Shown: positions 48,019 to 58,400 of the stretch, piece after piece
Layout: every line of letters starts with the position of its first letter
Position numbering within the stretch: the stretch's first letter is position 1
Assembly (NCBI GenBank): GCA_022448365.1
Contig: JAKVCS010000003.1
Coordinates: 1,178,001-1,242,000, forward strand
Direction: 5' to 3'
Origin: Saccharospirillaceae bacterium
GTDB lineage: Bacteria; Pseudomonadota; Gammaproteobacteria; Pseudomonadales; Oceanobacteraceae
Length of the DNA stretch: 64,000 nucleotides
Translations under genes and position numbers: made by a program
Notes under the pieces: generated by a model
Told to the model about the DNA's origin: nothing
The model's database searches: none
What the model saw: only the letters and a program-made list of their open reading frames with translations

Positions 48019-48270
48019 TCAGGCCTCGATATCAATAATAGAGCCTAAGGTTTTATCAGCCGCCTGAACAACTTTGGCGTTAGCTTCGACGGAGCGTTCC
48101 GCCTGTTTTAAATCTGTAGTGGCCTCGGCAAGCTTGCCGCTTCCCTCAACAGGGCGGGTAGTCGTCGCATCAACAACCTCTTGGGCCGCCCGCTTAACCT
48201 GATCTGTGCTCTGATTGATACCAGCAGTTGCGGTGGTAAATGCCGATCCTGCGGTAGAACCAATATTCAT
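48019..48270 (-). CDS. Small flagellar rod/hook-tail-like protein
   Basis: 83 residues. The C-terminal part (LKQAERSVEANAKVVQAADKTLGSIIDIEA) strongly resembles the C-terminal signature of flagellar rod and hook proteins (a helix with S-x-E-A-N-x-K-V, then a short T-L-G-x-I-I-D-I end), and the N-terminus MNIGSTAGSAFTTATAGI resembles their N-terminal helix. The central body is missing, so only the two rod-forming ends remain. GGAGG five bases before the ATG supports expression. The gene is 38 bases upstream of the SprA-like gene in the same direction. Its function is unknown. Confidence 0.75.
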   Translation of the reverse strand: MNIGSTAGSAFTTATAGINQSTDQVKRAAQEVVDATTTRPVEGSGKLAEATTDLKQAERSVEANAKVVQAADKTLGSIIDIEA

Positions 48271-48335
48271 ACATACCTCCAGTTTTAAACTGACGACAAT
48301 GTTTAACGATTGTTTATATTTTAAGCAGCCAAAAC

Positions 48336-48366
48336 AACAGAAGCCAGCTTATAGCTGGCTTCTGTT
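48336..48366 (-). terminator. Terminator of bioB
   Basis: 14-bp perfect stem AACAGAAGCCAGCT / AGCTGGCTTCTGTT with a 3-base loop, followed on the minus strand by GTTTT. It lies 44 bases past the bioB stop. Confidence 0.75.
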
Positions 48367-48409
48367 AGATCTAATTATTATATGATTAAAGTTCTTCGAA
48401 AACGGTCGC

Positions 48410-49471
48410 CTAGCTGGCTGTTGCATCGTAGAACTGTACATTAGGATCGTCTTTGGCCGCCACTTTTAAAAGTTCTTCCAGCTCTTTTGGTTGCTTCGTC
48501 ACTTTGTGATCAGAATTAATCCCCAGCTTGCGGAACAAATCCTGGTCTTTGTTAGCGGCAGGATTCGGCGTCGTCAGCAGGCATTCACCATAGAAAATTG
48601 AGTTCGCACCGGCGAAAAAGCACATTGACTGCATTTCTTCGGTCATCTCCTCACGACCCGCACTGAGACGAACATGAGATTTTGGCATCATAATTCTGGC
48701 TGCAGCGATGGTCCGCACAAAATCCAGAGGGTCCAGATCACCCTCTGCTTCCAAAGGAGTACCAGCGACTTTCACCAGTTGGTTGATCGGTACTGAATCC
48801 GGATGTTTCGGCATATTTGCCAATTGAACCAACAACCCAGCTCGGTCTTTCACCTGCTCGCCCATACCGAGAATGCCACCCGAGCATACTTTCATACCGG
48901 CATCACGAACATTCTGCAAAGTTTCTAAACGATCGGAATAAGTTCGGGTCGTGATGATATCGCCGTAGTATTCCGGGGATGTGTCGAGGTTATGGTTGTA
49001 ATAGTCAAGACCAGCATCAGCTAAGCGCTGTGACTTATCTTCGTCCAGCATGCCTAATGTCATGCAGGTTTCCATTCCCAGATCTTTTACACCCTTCACC
49101 ATCGCGAGCACGTAAGGCATATCCTTTTCTCGCGGCGAGCGCCAGGCTGCCCCCATACAAAAGCGATCCGATCCAGCCGCCTGCGCTGCTTTGGCTTTCT
49201 CGATAACAGCCTCAACTTCCATCAGGCGTTCTTTTTCTAACTTGGTGTCGTAACGTGCGCTCTGTGGGCAATAGGCGCAGTCTTCAGGGCAAGCACCGGT
49301 TTTGATAGATAGCAGAGTACTAACCTGAACCTGATTAGGATCGAAGTGTTGACGATGAACACTATGAGCCATGAACAATAAATCATTCATCGGCTTACTC
49401 ATCAGTGCCTCAACCTCAGCCACTGTCCAGTCATGACGTGTGCCGGTATTTAATTCAGCCACCTGACCCAT
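48410..49471 (-). CDS. bioB: Biotin synthase
   Basis: Radical SAM enzyme inserting sulfur into dethiobiotin. The SAM cluster motif is [10 protein letters not shown] (CxxxCxxC); further conserved parts are [20 protein letters not shown] and LSAGREEMT with the cluster-ligand arginine. 353 residues. GAGG precedes the ATG. The other bio genes are not in the window; bioB and comF are divergent neighbours, as in other gammaproteobacteria. Confidence 0.97.
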   Translation of the reverse strand: MGQVAELNTGTRHDWTVAEVEALMSKPMNDLLFMAHSVHRQHFDPNQVQVSTLLSIKTGACPEDCAYCPQSARYDTKLEKERLMEVEAVIEKAKAAQAAGSDRFCMGAAWRSPREKDMPYVLAMVKGVKDLGMETCMTLGMLDEDKSQRLADAGLDYYNHNLDTSPEYYGDIITTRTYSDRLETLQNVRDAGMKVCSGGILGMGEQVKDRAGLLVQLANMPKHPDSVPINQLVKVAGTPLEAEGDLDPLDFVRTIAAARIMMPKSHVRLSAGREEMTEEMQSMCFFAGANSIFYGECLLTTPNPAANKDQDLFRKLGINSDHKVTKQPKELEELLKVAAKDDPNVQFYDATAS

Positions 49472-49546
49472 AGTTAATCCTCTGCCATCACTACTATATT
49501 ATTTGCGTAATTGTACATATTAAGTTTTCACAGGGAGTGGTCAACT

Positions 49547-50293
49547 TTGTATCGTGTAAGAGAGAACATCCGCTCATTTTTTAGACAGATATTAGATGAT
49601 CACAGCCAGTGCGAGCTGTGTTTGGACGCCGTGGATTGTACGCCGTTTCTCTGCAAGCGTTGTTACAACAGTTTGAATACACCAGAGCCCGCTTGCAGCC
49701 AGTGTTCTGAGCCTATAGCGTCCGTACTGGGCTCACAAAGCCAGCTGCGATGTGGCCGTTGCCAGAAATTACCGCCTGCATTTGATTACAGCCATTGCCA
49801 CTTTCTATACCAACCGCCGATCTCAAACTGGTTACATCAGCTCAAAGATCAGCGGCAATTTATCTGGTGTAACAAATTCGCATTACTCATGCTTAAACAA
49901 CCACCGAAGACACTCGCAGCAGCAGATGGCTTGGTGTTTATTCCTTCATCTTTCGGACGAACAATGGTGCGAGGCTTCAACGCTGCAGAATTGCTCGCCC
50001 ATCATCTGAGTCGCGCCACTGATATTCCCATCATAAACGACGCGTTATTCAAGCAGCCTGCTGAGGATCAGAGAACATTAAATCGCTCTCAACGAAAAAA
50101 AAACCTCCGGCATAGTTTACGAGCTGGTAATCGGGATTTAGCAGGACAGCACCTGATCATCATTGATGATGTGATGACGACCGGTGCGACTATGGACGTT
50201 GCCGCCCGCTGCCTGAAATCTCAAGGTGCAGCAATTGTCGGGGGCTGGGCATTGGCGCGCACGCCACCACCAGAGTACCGCTCAGTGAGTTAG
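49547..50293 (+). CDS. comF: ComF-family protein
   Basis: About 248 residues. An N-terminal double zinc-ribbon has CxxC pairs (CELC, CKRC, CSQC, CGRC), followed by a phosphoribosyltransferase domain with the PRPP loop HLIIIDDVMTTGATM. In naturally competent bacteria ComF helps process incoming single-stranded DNA. The start is uncertain: TTG at 49547 has AGGGAG nine bases upstream; TTG at 49511 would also be in frame. No ATG is available near the N-terminus. Confidence 0.85.
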   Translation: MYRVRENIRSFFRQILDDHSQCELCLDAVDCTPFLCKRCYNSLNTPEPACSQCSEPIASVLGSQSQLRCGRCQKLPPAFDYSHCHFLYQPPISNWLHQLKDQRQFIWCNKFALLMLKQPPKTLAAADGLVFIPSSFGRTMVRGFNAAELLAHHLSRATDIPIINDALFKQPAEDQRTLNRSQRKKNLRHSLRAGNRDLAGQHLIIIDDVMTTGATMDVAARCLKSQGAAIVGGWALARTPPPEYRSVS

Positions 50294-50351
50294 GGAAATC
50301 AGTGTCTTTGCGGCATACTTGCGCCCAGTTTAATGACACTGGTGAAAATGT

Positions 50352-51338
50352 ATGACCAACCACCCTTATAGCGATTTGACACCAGAAACAGTGATGGATG
50401 CTATAGAAACTCTGGGTTACGTCTGTGATGCCAGGATTTTCCCCCTGAACAGTTATGAAAATCGTGTTTACCAGGTTGGTATTGAAGAAGGGCAACCTCT
50501 GATTGCTAAATTCTATCGCCCAGATCGGTGGAGCAAAGAATGCATCCAGGAAGAACATAATTTTCTGCTGGAGCTACAACAACAAGAATTACCAGTCATC
50601 GCACCAATGGTTGTCAACGGCAAATCACTGTTCCACTACTCGGGCTTTTATTTTGCGATCTTCAAACGCCAAGGGGGACATGCGCCCGAACTCAGCAGTG
50701 AAGATGATCTGGAATTACTGGGTCGCTGGTTAGGCCAACTGCATAATCTGGGTTCACGCCGCCATTTTGTTCATCGCCCAACTGTTCTGGGTGCCGATGA
50801 CCTGATCTTAGCGGCAGAGCAGGTTGTATCTTCAGATTTAATGCCGCCGGATTATCATGCAGCGTACACAACCCTGATGGCTGACCTGACCGAGGAAATG
50901 CAACAGCGTTACCAGCCAAATCGCTTCGAATCACTGAGGCTACACGGTGATTTGCATACGGGAAATTTGTTATTGCGTAATGAAGAACTTTACATGGTCG
51001 ATTTCGACGACTGCCTGCAAGGCCCGGCAATGCAGGATATATGGATGTTGCTCAGTGGCGAGCGACATGAGCAACAGCAGCAATTAATACCAATTGCAGA
51101 AGGCTACGAAATGTTTCGCCGGTTTCCATCCCAGGAACTGGCACTCATTGAAGCATTAAGAACATTGCGTATCGCCCGTTATGCTGCCTGGCTGTGTGAG
51201 CGCTGGCAGGATCCTGCTTTCCCGCAGGCTTTCCCCTGGTTAGAGGGCCATCAATTCTGGTCTCAACATATTCTATCGCTGCGTGAACAGCTTGCTGCAT
51301 TACGCGAACCCGCGATCGAACTTATTCGGTTTAATTAA
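50352..51338 (+). CDS. srkA: Stress response kinase A (YihE family)
   Basis: 328-residue APH/RIO-like serine/threonine kinase. It has an N-terminal lobe with LNSYENRVYQVGIEE and PLIAKFYRPDRWS, the catalytic loop LHGDLHTGNLLL, and the metal-binding DFDDCLQGPAMQDIW. In E. coli SrkA protects against stress-induced death linked to MazEF. It is followed 9 bases later by a small outer membrane gene. Confidence 0.93.
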   Translation: MTNHPYSDLTPETVMDAIETLGYVCDARIFPLNSYENRVYQVGIEEGQPLIAKFYRPDRWSKECIQEEHNFLLELQQQELPVIAPMVVNGKSLFHYSGFYFAIFKRQGGHAPELSSEDDLELLGRWLGQLHNLGSRRHFVHRPTVLGADDLILAAEQVVSSDLMPPDYHAAYTTLMADLTEEMQQRYQPNRFESLRLHGDLHTGNLLLRNEELYMVDFDDCLQGPAMQDIWMLLSGERHEQQQQLIPIAEGYEMFRRFPSQELALIEALRTLRIARYAAWLCERWQDPAFPQAFPWLEGHQFWSQHILSLREQLAALREPAIELIRFN

Positions 51339-51347
51339 GGAACAATC

Positions 51348-51839
51348 ATGAAAAAGATCCTCGCTATTGGCGCACTACTCGCCAGTTTCAACACAACGGC
51401 TAACGACGAGAAAATACAGATTCAACTCGACAAGCTATATGTCGGTGGTGGTGTATCGCAAAACGTCATCGACTCCCCTTTTGGTGGCTCAAACCTTGAT
51501 GCGAGCGGTTTTTCGCTCTTCGCCGGTTACACACTAAACGATGACATTGAGCAGGTTGATACCAGTGTTGAACTGGGTTATAGCCAGACAGGAGACTTTG
51601 TCGGCAATAATGACATCAGCGGAATATGGTTAAGTGCAGTCGCTCAGAAACACTTACCGGAAATTGATAATCGCCTTTCAGCACTGGCACGGGCCGGGGT
51701 CGATTTTGGCGATGACGATGGTATGTTTATGGGGTTTGGTGCTGCGTTTCAACTCATCCCACAACTTGATATTCGTGCTGAGTTCATCAATAAAGATGCA
51801 TCAACAGTTTACCAGCTCGCGGCAATATATAAGTTCTGA
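51348..51839 (+). CDS. Small outer-membrane beta-barrel protein
   Basis: 163 residues: a signal peptide (KKILAIGALLASFNTTAN) and then about eight short amphipathic strands, starting with LYVGGGVSQNV and ending in a C-terminal phenylalanine strand (VYQLAAIYKF), typical of proteins folded by the Bam complex (OmpA/OmpX size). AAGGA precedes the ATG. It is 9 bases after srkA, so probably cotranscribed. The function is unknown. Confidence 0.8.
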   Translation: MKKILAIGALLASFNTTANDEKIQIQLDKLYVGGGVSQNVIDSPFGGSNLDASGFSLFAGYTLNDDIEQVDTSVELGYSQTGDFVGNNDISGIWLSAVAQKHLPEIDNRLSALARAGVDFGDDDGMFMGFGAAFQLIPQLDIRAEFINKDASTVYQLAAIYKF

Positions 51840-51935
51840 TAGTACAGCTAAAAATGCCCTCACTTGCTGACAAGCTGAGGATACATTTACCCGTATTTGC
51901 CCAATCTGAACACGACCAAACGCTTTTCTGAAGGC

Positions 51936-51969
51936 AAAAAAAACGGATGCACAAGCATCCGTTTTTTTT
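51936..51969. terminator. Bidirectional terminator
   Basis: 15-bp perfect stem AAAAAAAACGGATGC / GCATCCGTTTTTTTT with loop ACAA, between the small barrel gene (plus) and the DUF1329 gene (minus). It serves both. Confidence 0.92.
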
Positions 51970-51991
51970 GTTTGCGTTTTCCCGGAGTCGT

Positions 51992-53356
51992 TTAACGACG
52001 ACCTGAACGACGCAATGCTGCTGGCGTGTAGTCTTTCTGAGTACGCTCGAAGCCGAATTCATAAGAACCGCTTTCTTCATTATCCAGACCCAGAACCAAA
52101 TAGCGTCCAGAGTTCAGATCGTACAGCGTTTCGACCGCGTACCAAGGTACGAGTGTATCGTAGAACATCATGTTATGAGCTTCTGCGACACGCCAAAGCT
52201 GACCACGACCATCGTAGTGATCAATTTCAGTTGCCTGCCAAGTGTCTTCATCAATGTAGAACACACGCTTACCGTAGATGTGACGCTTGCCTTCCTTCAG
52301 GGTCGCTTCAACTTTCCAAACACGGTGCAACTCGTAACGAGTCAGATCCTGATTGATATGGCCGGCTTTAACGATGTCATCGTATTTAACATCACCACTG
52401 TTCAACTCGTAAGAGTTGTATGGAATGTACATCTCTTGCTTGCCGACGAGCTTCCAGTCGTAGCGATCTGGTGCGCCATTGAACATATCAAAGTTATCTG
52501 AAGTACGCAGACCATCAGAGGCGGTACCCGGGCCGTCATATGCAACCTGCGGTGCACGACGTACACGACGCTGACCGGCATTATATACCCAAGCTTTACG
52601 AGGCTCTTTCACCTGGTCCAGTGTTTCGTGAACCAGCAGAACATTACCCGCAAGACGCGCAGGCGATACAACGTTCTGTTTAAAGTAGAACAATACGTTG
52701 TTATCCGTGCTCGGATCGAAATCTTTCAACTTATTTCTGAAAGTAAATTCGTCCTTAAAGCGCACCAGTGTGTAATCACCGTTTGCCTGAGGAGTCGCCT
52801 GGCCGACAACACGGGAAACCGAACCGCCGCGATAACGAACGATGTGGTTCCAGATAGCTTCCAGACCGTTAGCCGGGATTGGGAACGGAGTACCCTCGAC
52901 ATAATTTTCCAGGCCATTACCACCCTGAACCAATTTAGTATCGGTCGCGTTTTTCTTGGTTGCATCGTAGATGAACTGAGGATAAGCCGCAGAACGATGC
53001 GTTTTAAATACCGGCATACGATACGTTTCCGGGTATTTCTCAAACAACGCCTTTTGGCCGTCAGATAACTTATCAGCGTATTGTTTGTAGTTAGCCGCAG
53101 TAATGACAAACTCAGGCTTATCACCAGCAAATGGATTAACGTGCTTCTGGCCAACTGTGTACCCAGCTGGCGGCTTAGTGATACCGCCGCTCCAGGCAGG
53201 AATATCGCCACCGTTACCACCCATCTCAGCACCGTTAGGGGTCAGAGAAGAGCCAATCTTTGCCGCCTCGGACGGGGCAACAGCAGCATTCACTGCAGAT
53301 ACCATAAGAGACAACGCTAACGCACTGCCCCAGGTTTTATATTGTTTTTTCAACAT
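51992..53356 (-). CDS. DUF1329 outer-membrane-associated protein
   Basis: 454 residues with a signal peptide (ALALSLMVSAVNAA). The mature part begins APSEAAKIGSSLTPNGAEMGGNGGDIPAWSGGI, a typical DUF1329 N-terminus, and holds many beta strands with a LolB/LolA-like character (VFYIDEDTWQATEIDHYDGRGQLWRV). It probably binds lipid or hydrophobic cargo in the periplasm or at the outer membrane. DUF1329 and DUF1302 genes are usually paired, as here. It is the third gene of an operon with the lipase. Confidence 0.92.
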   Translation of the reverse strand: MLKKQYKTWGSALALSLMVSAVNAAVAPSEAAKIGSSLTPNGAEMGGNGGDIPAWSGGITKPPAGYTVGQKHVNPFAGDKPEFVITAANYKQYADKLSDGQKALFEKYPETYRMPVFKTHRSAAYPQFIYDATKKNATDTKLVQGGNGLENYVEGTPFPIPANGLEAIWNHIVRYRGGSVSRVVGQATPQANGDYTLVRFKDEFTFRNKLKDFDPSTDNNVLFYFKQNVVSPARLAGNVLLVHETLDQVKEPRKAWVYNAGQRRVRRAPQVAYDGPGTASDGLRTSDNFDMFNGAPDRYDWKLVGKQEMYIPYNSYELNSGDVKYDDIVKAGHINQDLTRYELHRVWKVEATLKEGKRHIYGKRVFYIDEDTWQATEIDHYDGRGQLWRVAEAHNMMFYDTLVPWYAVETLYDLNSGRYLVLGLDNEESGSYEFGFERTQKDYTPAALRRSGRR

Positions 53357-53392
53357 GGTTGTTAAACCTCAAATATTCCTGATCTTCTCTTA

Positions 53393-55342
53393 TTAGAATG
53401 AGTACTTAGCCGACAGGCTAATGTTGTCTCGATCTTTAATCTGGTTGTAATCACCACCACTGAAGTTGGTGTAATTAATATCAACAGATGTTCTGTTGCG
53501 ATAAACGAATCCAAGGCCTAAACCGGCGGTCAGACGATCATCAACAAATTGTGTACCTGGCTCAGGGCCGTTACCTTGGTCGTATGCCAACGAGAAAGTA
53601 GGCGTAACGTTCACACCAGCAAACGCATTATTGAAGTCCAAAGCAGCACGCAGACGAATACCGCCTGAAAGCTCGGTCGTGTAACCGTCGTCAGTACAAT
53701 AGTCAGTATTCGCGTTCTTAGAGCTGTTACCTGTTGTACCGTCCGGTAAAAAGGTTTCTTTACACGAGTCGTAACTCGCTGGAACGCCGCTGAAGACACC
53801 AGCATTATCACCGATACCATAAGCACCAGAACGACCATAACGTGCATCATCAGTGCTTGGCAGATCAGCAACATAAGTAACGCCCACTTCACCCACAAGC
53901 GCCATACGGTCGGCTCCCAGGATGCGATCGAAGAACTTGATGAACGTCATCTGAGCCTGCCAGATATCGAACTCATCGTAACCTTCAGCCAACTCGCCAT
54001 ACAAAGAACGACGGGCGTCTGCATCGCCACCTACTTCCTCAGAGCGCTGCTGATAGAGCCTGCTCCAAGGTGCACCGTTACCGGCCAGGATCAGCTCAAA
54101 CGCGTTCCACTGCACTGGTGCGTCTGGCTTATAACTGATTTCACCAGAGATTGACGCTCCACCTTCTGTACTCGTCGCAAAAGAGACACCGGCGATCTGA
54201 ATATCTTCAGGGTATGCGATCTGATACAGAGGTCTGTAGGTATTGTAAGTAGCGTCTGCGTTAACGGGACTACTGCTTCCTCCACCTAACACGCCGTCAA
54301 TTACACCCAGACGATCTTGGTTTGTCACCACACCGTTAATGTAAGGAACACGGCTGTGGATATTCATGTAATAGAAACCAAACTCAGTATCGCCAAGCGC
54401 TTCTGAATACCAGCGCAGTGCCATACCGTACTGCCCGGAATCTTTGGCTTCATCATCGTCAAGCCTCTCCGTGACCGGAGCTACACGATCGGGTAAAGCG
54501 ATGCCTTGTGCAATCTCAGCATCACGAAACGCGATGATTTCATCCTGGGTTGAATCGCCGCCGAGGATGACCGGGCCACAGCCATCGGCAACAAAATCGA
54601 CGGTTGAAAAGAAGGTACCACATGGATCAGTTCGGGTTTTCTCCCACTCCAGTTGGTAGAAAGCCTCAACGGTAACGTCAGCGGTCAAACCAATCGAGGT
54701 ATACACCATGTTAACGGGTAACAGACCCTCTTTGATTTCTGCACCAGGCTTACGGAATGCGGATGCATCAACCGGGTTGATGCTGTTAATACCACCCTGA
54801 ATGAAGGTAGATTCACCCCAACTCACAACCTGGCGACCCAGACGTAAACTCACTGGAACATCGCCGAAGTAGTGATCCATCCATACAAATGCATCTAACA
54901 ACTCTGCGCCTTTACCCGCAGCGTCTTTTGTTGCGTCATTAAATGGTGCAACCTCTGGGTCATCATCCATGATCGCAGCATCGTAATAGGCACGAGCCCG
55001 GAAGAATCCGCCAAAATCACCGTAGGTAATTTCGAGGTCTGAGTTCCACTTGACGACATTCGTGTAAATGTCACCTTTATCATAATTGAGCGTGCCATCG
55101 TCATAGTTATACGACGAACCAGATGACGCTCCCCCGATGTATGGGCTGTTTGACGTCATGATCTGACCTTTGTCACGATCCTCCATACGCCAACCCACGC
55201 CGTAACTGATGGTGTTATCCCATTGAGCAGAAGCGCCACCGAAGTTAAATTCTGCCGCTACAACCCCTGCAGAGGCGGCTGAAATTGCTAATGCTAACGC
55301 AAGTTTACGCTTCATCAGACGGCTCTCTGTTTTTATATTCAT
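53393..55342 (-). CDS. DUF1302 outer membrane protein
   Basis: About 649 residues with a signal peptide (LALALAISAASAGVVAAE). The protein is rich in aromatic-ended beta strands and ends in a strand finishing LSAKYSF, which fits a large outer membrane barrel. Typical DUF1302 parts are FNFGGASAQWDNTISYGVGWR and RLGRQVVSWGEST. The start at 55342 has GGAG seven bases upstream; an ATG at 55315 is also plausible. It lies between the lipase and DUF1329 genes. Confidence 0.9.
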   Translation of the reverse strand: MNIKTESRLMKRKLALALAISAASAGVVAAEFNFGGASAQWDNTISYGVGWRMEDRDKGQIMTSNSPYIGGASSGSSYNYDDGTLNYDKGDIYTNVVKWNSDLEITYGDFGGFFRARAYYDAAIMDDDPEVAPFNDATKDAAGKGAELLDAFVWMDHYFGDVPVSLRLGRQVVSWGESTFIQGGINSINPVDASAFRKPGAEIKEGLLPVNMVYTSIGLTADVTVEAFYQLEWEKTRTDPCGTFFSTVDFVADGCGPVILGGDSTQDEIIAFRDAEIAQGIALPDRVAPVTERLDDDEAKDSGQYGMALRWYSEALGDTEFGFYYMNIHSRVPYINGVVTNQDRLGVIDGVLGGGSSSPVNADATYNTYRPLYQIAYPEDIQIAGVSFATSTEGGASISGEISYKPDAPVQWNAFELILAGNGAPWSRLYQQRSEEVGGDADARRSLYGELAEGYDEFDIWQAQMTFIKFFDRILGADRMALVGEVGVTYVADLPSTDDARYGRSGAYGIGDNAGVFSGVPASYDSCKETFLPDGTTGNSSKNANTDYCTDDGYTTELSGGIRLRAALDFNNAFAGVNVTPTFSLAYDQGNGPEPGTQFVDDRLTAGLGLGFVYRNRTSVDINYTNFSGGDYNQIKDRDNISLSAKYSF

Positions 55343-55411
55343 AATCTGACTCCAAAATATTCTTATCTTCTCAGAATTTTTTTGCCCGCAATCCAATGCG
55401 GGCCCACATCA

Positions 55412-58400
55412 TTAATCTTCGGTTTTCAGCTTGGAAGTGTCTCCAACGGTCAAACCTTCGCCATCTGATGCAAAGAAAGTCGCTGCCTGAGTAATGATCT
55501 CTGCGAACACGGTTGGTGCATCCGCTGAGGAAACGGTACCGTGTGTACCCTGGTTGAACTTACTAACCAGGAATTGCTTGGTATCCCCATCCGCGACACT
55601 TCCCGTTACTGTAGTCAAACCCATCAGACTGATAAGCGGGTCAGTACCTGCAAGATAGGACTTGCCTGTCTCAACACCATTCAATGGAGGATTAGCATTG
55701 TTTGGTACAACAGTGTCTGCTGGGTAAACACCTGCGGCGATCAACATGTCAGATAAACCAGTATCAGGGATAGCATCTTCCGAGTTGGTATTTTGGTCAC
55801 CCGCAGCAACTGAGCCTCCGCCAACCATCTCAAGTATCAGAGTTGGAGTGGAAGTGGACTTAAGTAAGGCCGTAAAATTAACAGGGTCTACCGAATCCAG
55901 TGGAGCCTGAAATACGCTGAAAAACGACTCAAGAGCAGGGTTGCCTTGCGTCAGACCAGAAGCAGCCAAGCCTGGCAGAATCTGCGCCGAAAAGTTTGGA
56001 GAGTTTTCAAGAAGTTTCGGCAGCTGACCACCAGGATTAGCGAAAATAGCCGCCTTAATTGGATTAAGTTCCTTAGCTAAAATCTGAGTGTTACCGGCTA
56101 CAGCATTATTAACTGCAACGTAGGTCATTCCGACAATTGCGCCAAGCGAGTGTCCAACAAAATAGATGTTACTGTCGTCCAGGTCACCGTTGCCATCGCC
56201 ATCAACATCGATATTTTCAATGCTCGCGTTAAGGTTCAGGAGATCCATCACAGACTGACGCAAGTGGTCCCTGGTTTGCTGCATATTTAACAGATTAATG
56301 AAGAAAGCGCCGGAATTCCCCGCTTCGCTGCCTGGAGTGAAATTCATCGAAATGACTTGCTGAGTTGCATCAAGCGCCAGGTTCTCGTGACGTTCGGTTA
56401 GACCAGCATATGGATTATCATCCCCAGCACTCTGCGCAACCGAAGCTAACGTTGTAGCAAACGGCGTGGTGCTTGCATCAACAGCATAACCGGCCACATT
56501 GAAAGGATTGAACAGAGAATAGCGAGCAGCTGCACCATTTCGATCGCTTGAAGAAGCATCCGCTCCATGCGTTGGATGATCAATCGCTACCGTTGCGTAA
56601 CAGCCCGCGGTTGGCGCTGCCATCTGATTCGCAAAGCCAATCGAACTGGTTCGGTCAGTCGTAATCCCGTGATGGAAAATGATGGTTTTCCATCCATCAG
56701 CGGGTTTGACGCAAGCGGCATCCGTCGGGTAGGTCACCAGCACAGGAATTTGTGCGTCTTCGACGTACTGTGCAAATGGGAAGCGATAGGTCACGTTCAG
56801 TGACTGATCAGCATCTTTCGGAGGCGTCGTGCCCAATTCGTTACCCAGCGCGGTATCAATCACGCCACCGACAGAAGTGGAACCCGTCCAGAATGAACTC
56901 GCATTGCTCGATTTCTTGGCCATGAACTGAGGTACAGACAACATTCCCTGCATGGACATTGTGCTGACTGGCAGTTTTAAAGATGTGTTAGGAATTGCAA
57001 CAACAAGCTCATTTTCATCAGCAAAGTCACCGTCAGCATTCGCATCCACACCTATCGGCATGAAATTGCGAGCTGCCGGACGTTTGGCTGCATCCTTCAA
57101 CAAATCTCCAGCACCGTTTGCTGCAGTAGCAACGAGCGTTGCGTTATCTGTTGAATCATTATATTGACCAAGGGCCTGTGCAACGGCGTCTTTATTCTGG
57201 CTGGTCCAGGTCGCAGGGTCTGCCGGAATGGTATTATCTGAGTTAGCAGTATTCCAATTATCAATAGCTGCCTGTGTACCAGCACCAGGAGCGCCACCAG
57301 CAGCAATGTTTTCGGCAGCAGCCTTAGCTGCACCCCCAGCAATGATCGATTTAGCAAGGGTATTTGAGATAAGGGTTTTATAAACCGTATTCAGTCGGAT
57401 GGTCACACGATCCGCATCTTTGGAAGGGTCCAGGTTGGTCCATCCTTCCGTTGAAGCGTTGGCTGCATTGATCGCTACCGCAGCGCCTGCAACCAGACCG
57501 TCTACGGCTTCATCGCTCAGTAGCGACTCCATCCCGGCCGTATTAGCCAACAGTCCAAAAATATAATTCTCAGGGGCCGCCATGGACAGCAGAATATCTT
57601 CCTTCGCTTCAGTGGTGAAGGCGTAAGATAGGACAAAGTCGCTTTGTGTAACTGCGCCGCCCGTTGCTGTTGATACGTAACCTGATGCCAGTTGCTCCCA
57701 ACCCTGAATAGCACCTCGTACTGGCGCCAGAGAAGCTGAAGGGAGAGTTTCAGAGCCACGCAGCAGCTCGTATTCAGCAGATGCTTGAACAGGATTCCCA
57801 GCTGCATCTTTGATGCTGTCAGTCAGTACAACCAAGTACTTGGTTTTGGATGCCAGAGGTTTTAGCGGCGAAATACGAATTGTAGGAGTTGCTCCATTAT
57901 TCAACTCTACATAGTCAACTGCGTAATCAACACCAGGAGCAGGCTGAGTAGCAGCAAAAGGACTACCGCCATTATTACCGGCCGCATTGACGCTGCTTTG
58001 AACGTCAAGAGGGTCGACTGTTGAATCATTGGCGTTATTCAACAACCGTATCAAAAACACTGACCCGCTTCCGATGCTGTCTTTATCAAGAGCAGAGTTG
58101 AAGGCGATGTCAATAGTAGCGGTGGAAGAGAATCCTGCCAGATCACTGATCATTGTTGTCACTGGCGGCGAGGTATCGGATACCTCTGCAGTGCCATCAG
58201 TTGCTGACGCGCTGGCAAATAACAGATCGATATTAACCGGCAGATCGCTGTTGCCGGCAGAAAAAATCGGTGTCACAACCGACGGAGATGTCCCCGCTTT
58301 ACCTGCCACGACTGGGTTTGAGTCGACTTTATTATCTTCGACACTACTGATTTGACAGCCTGCCATGCCCGCGGCGGATGCTGCAATTGCAAGGCTGAGA

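Noticed and set aside
49472-49546. BirA operator between bioB and comF
   Set aside because: The region contains TTGTAC and AT-rich sequence, but I could not see two half-sites with the expected spacing.
52628-53068. 146-codon plus-strand frame
   Set aside because: Antisense to the DUF1329 gene, no ribosome site or motif.
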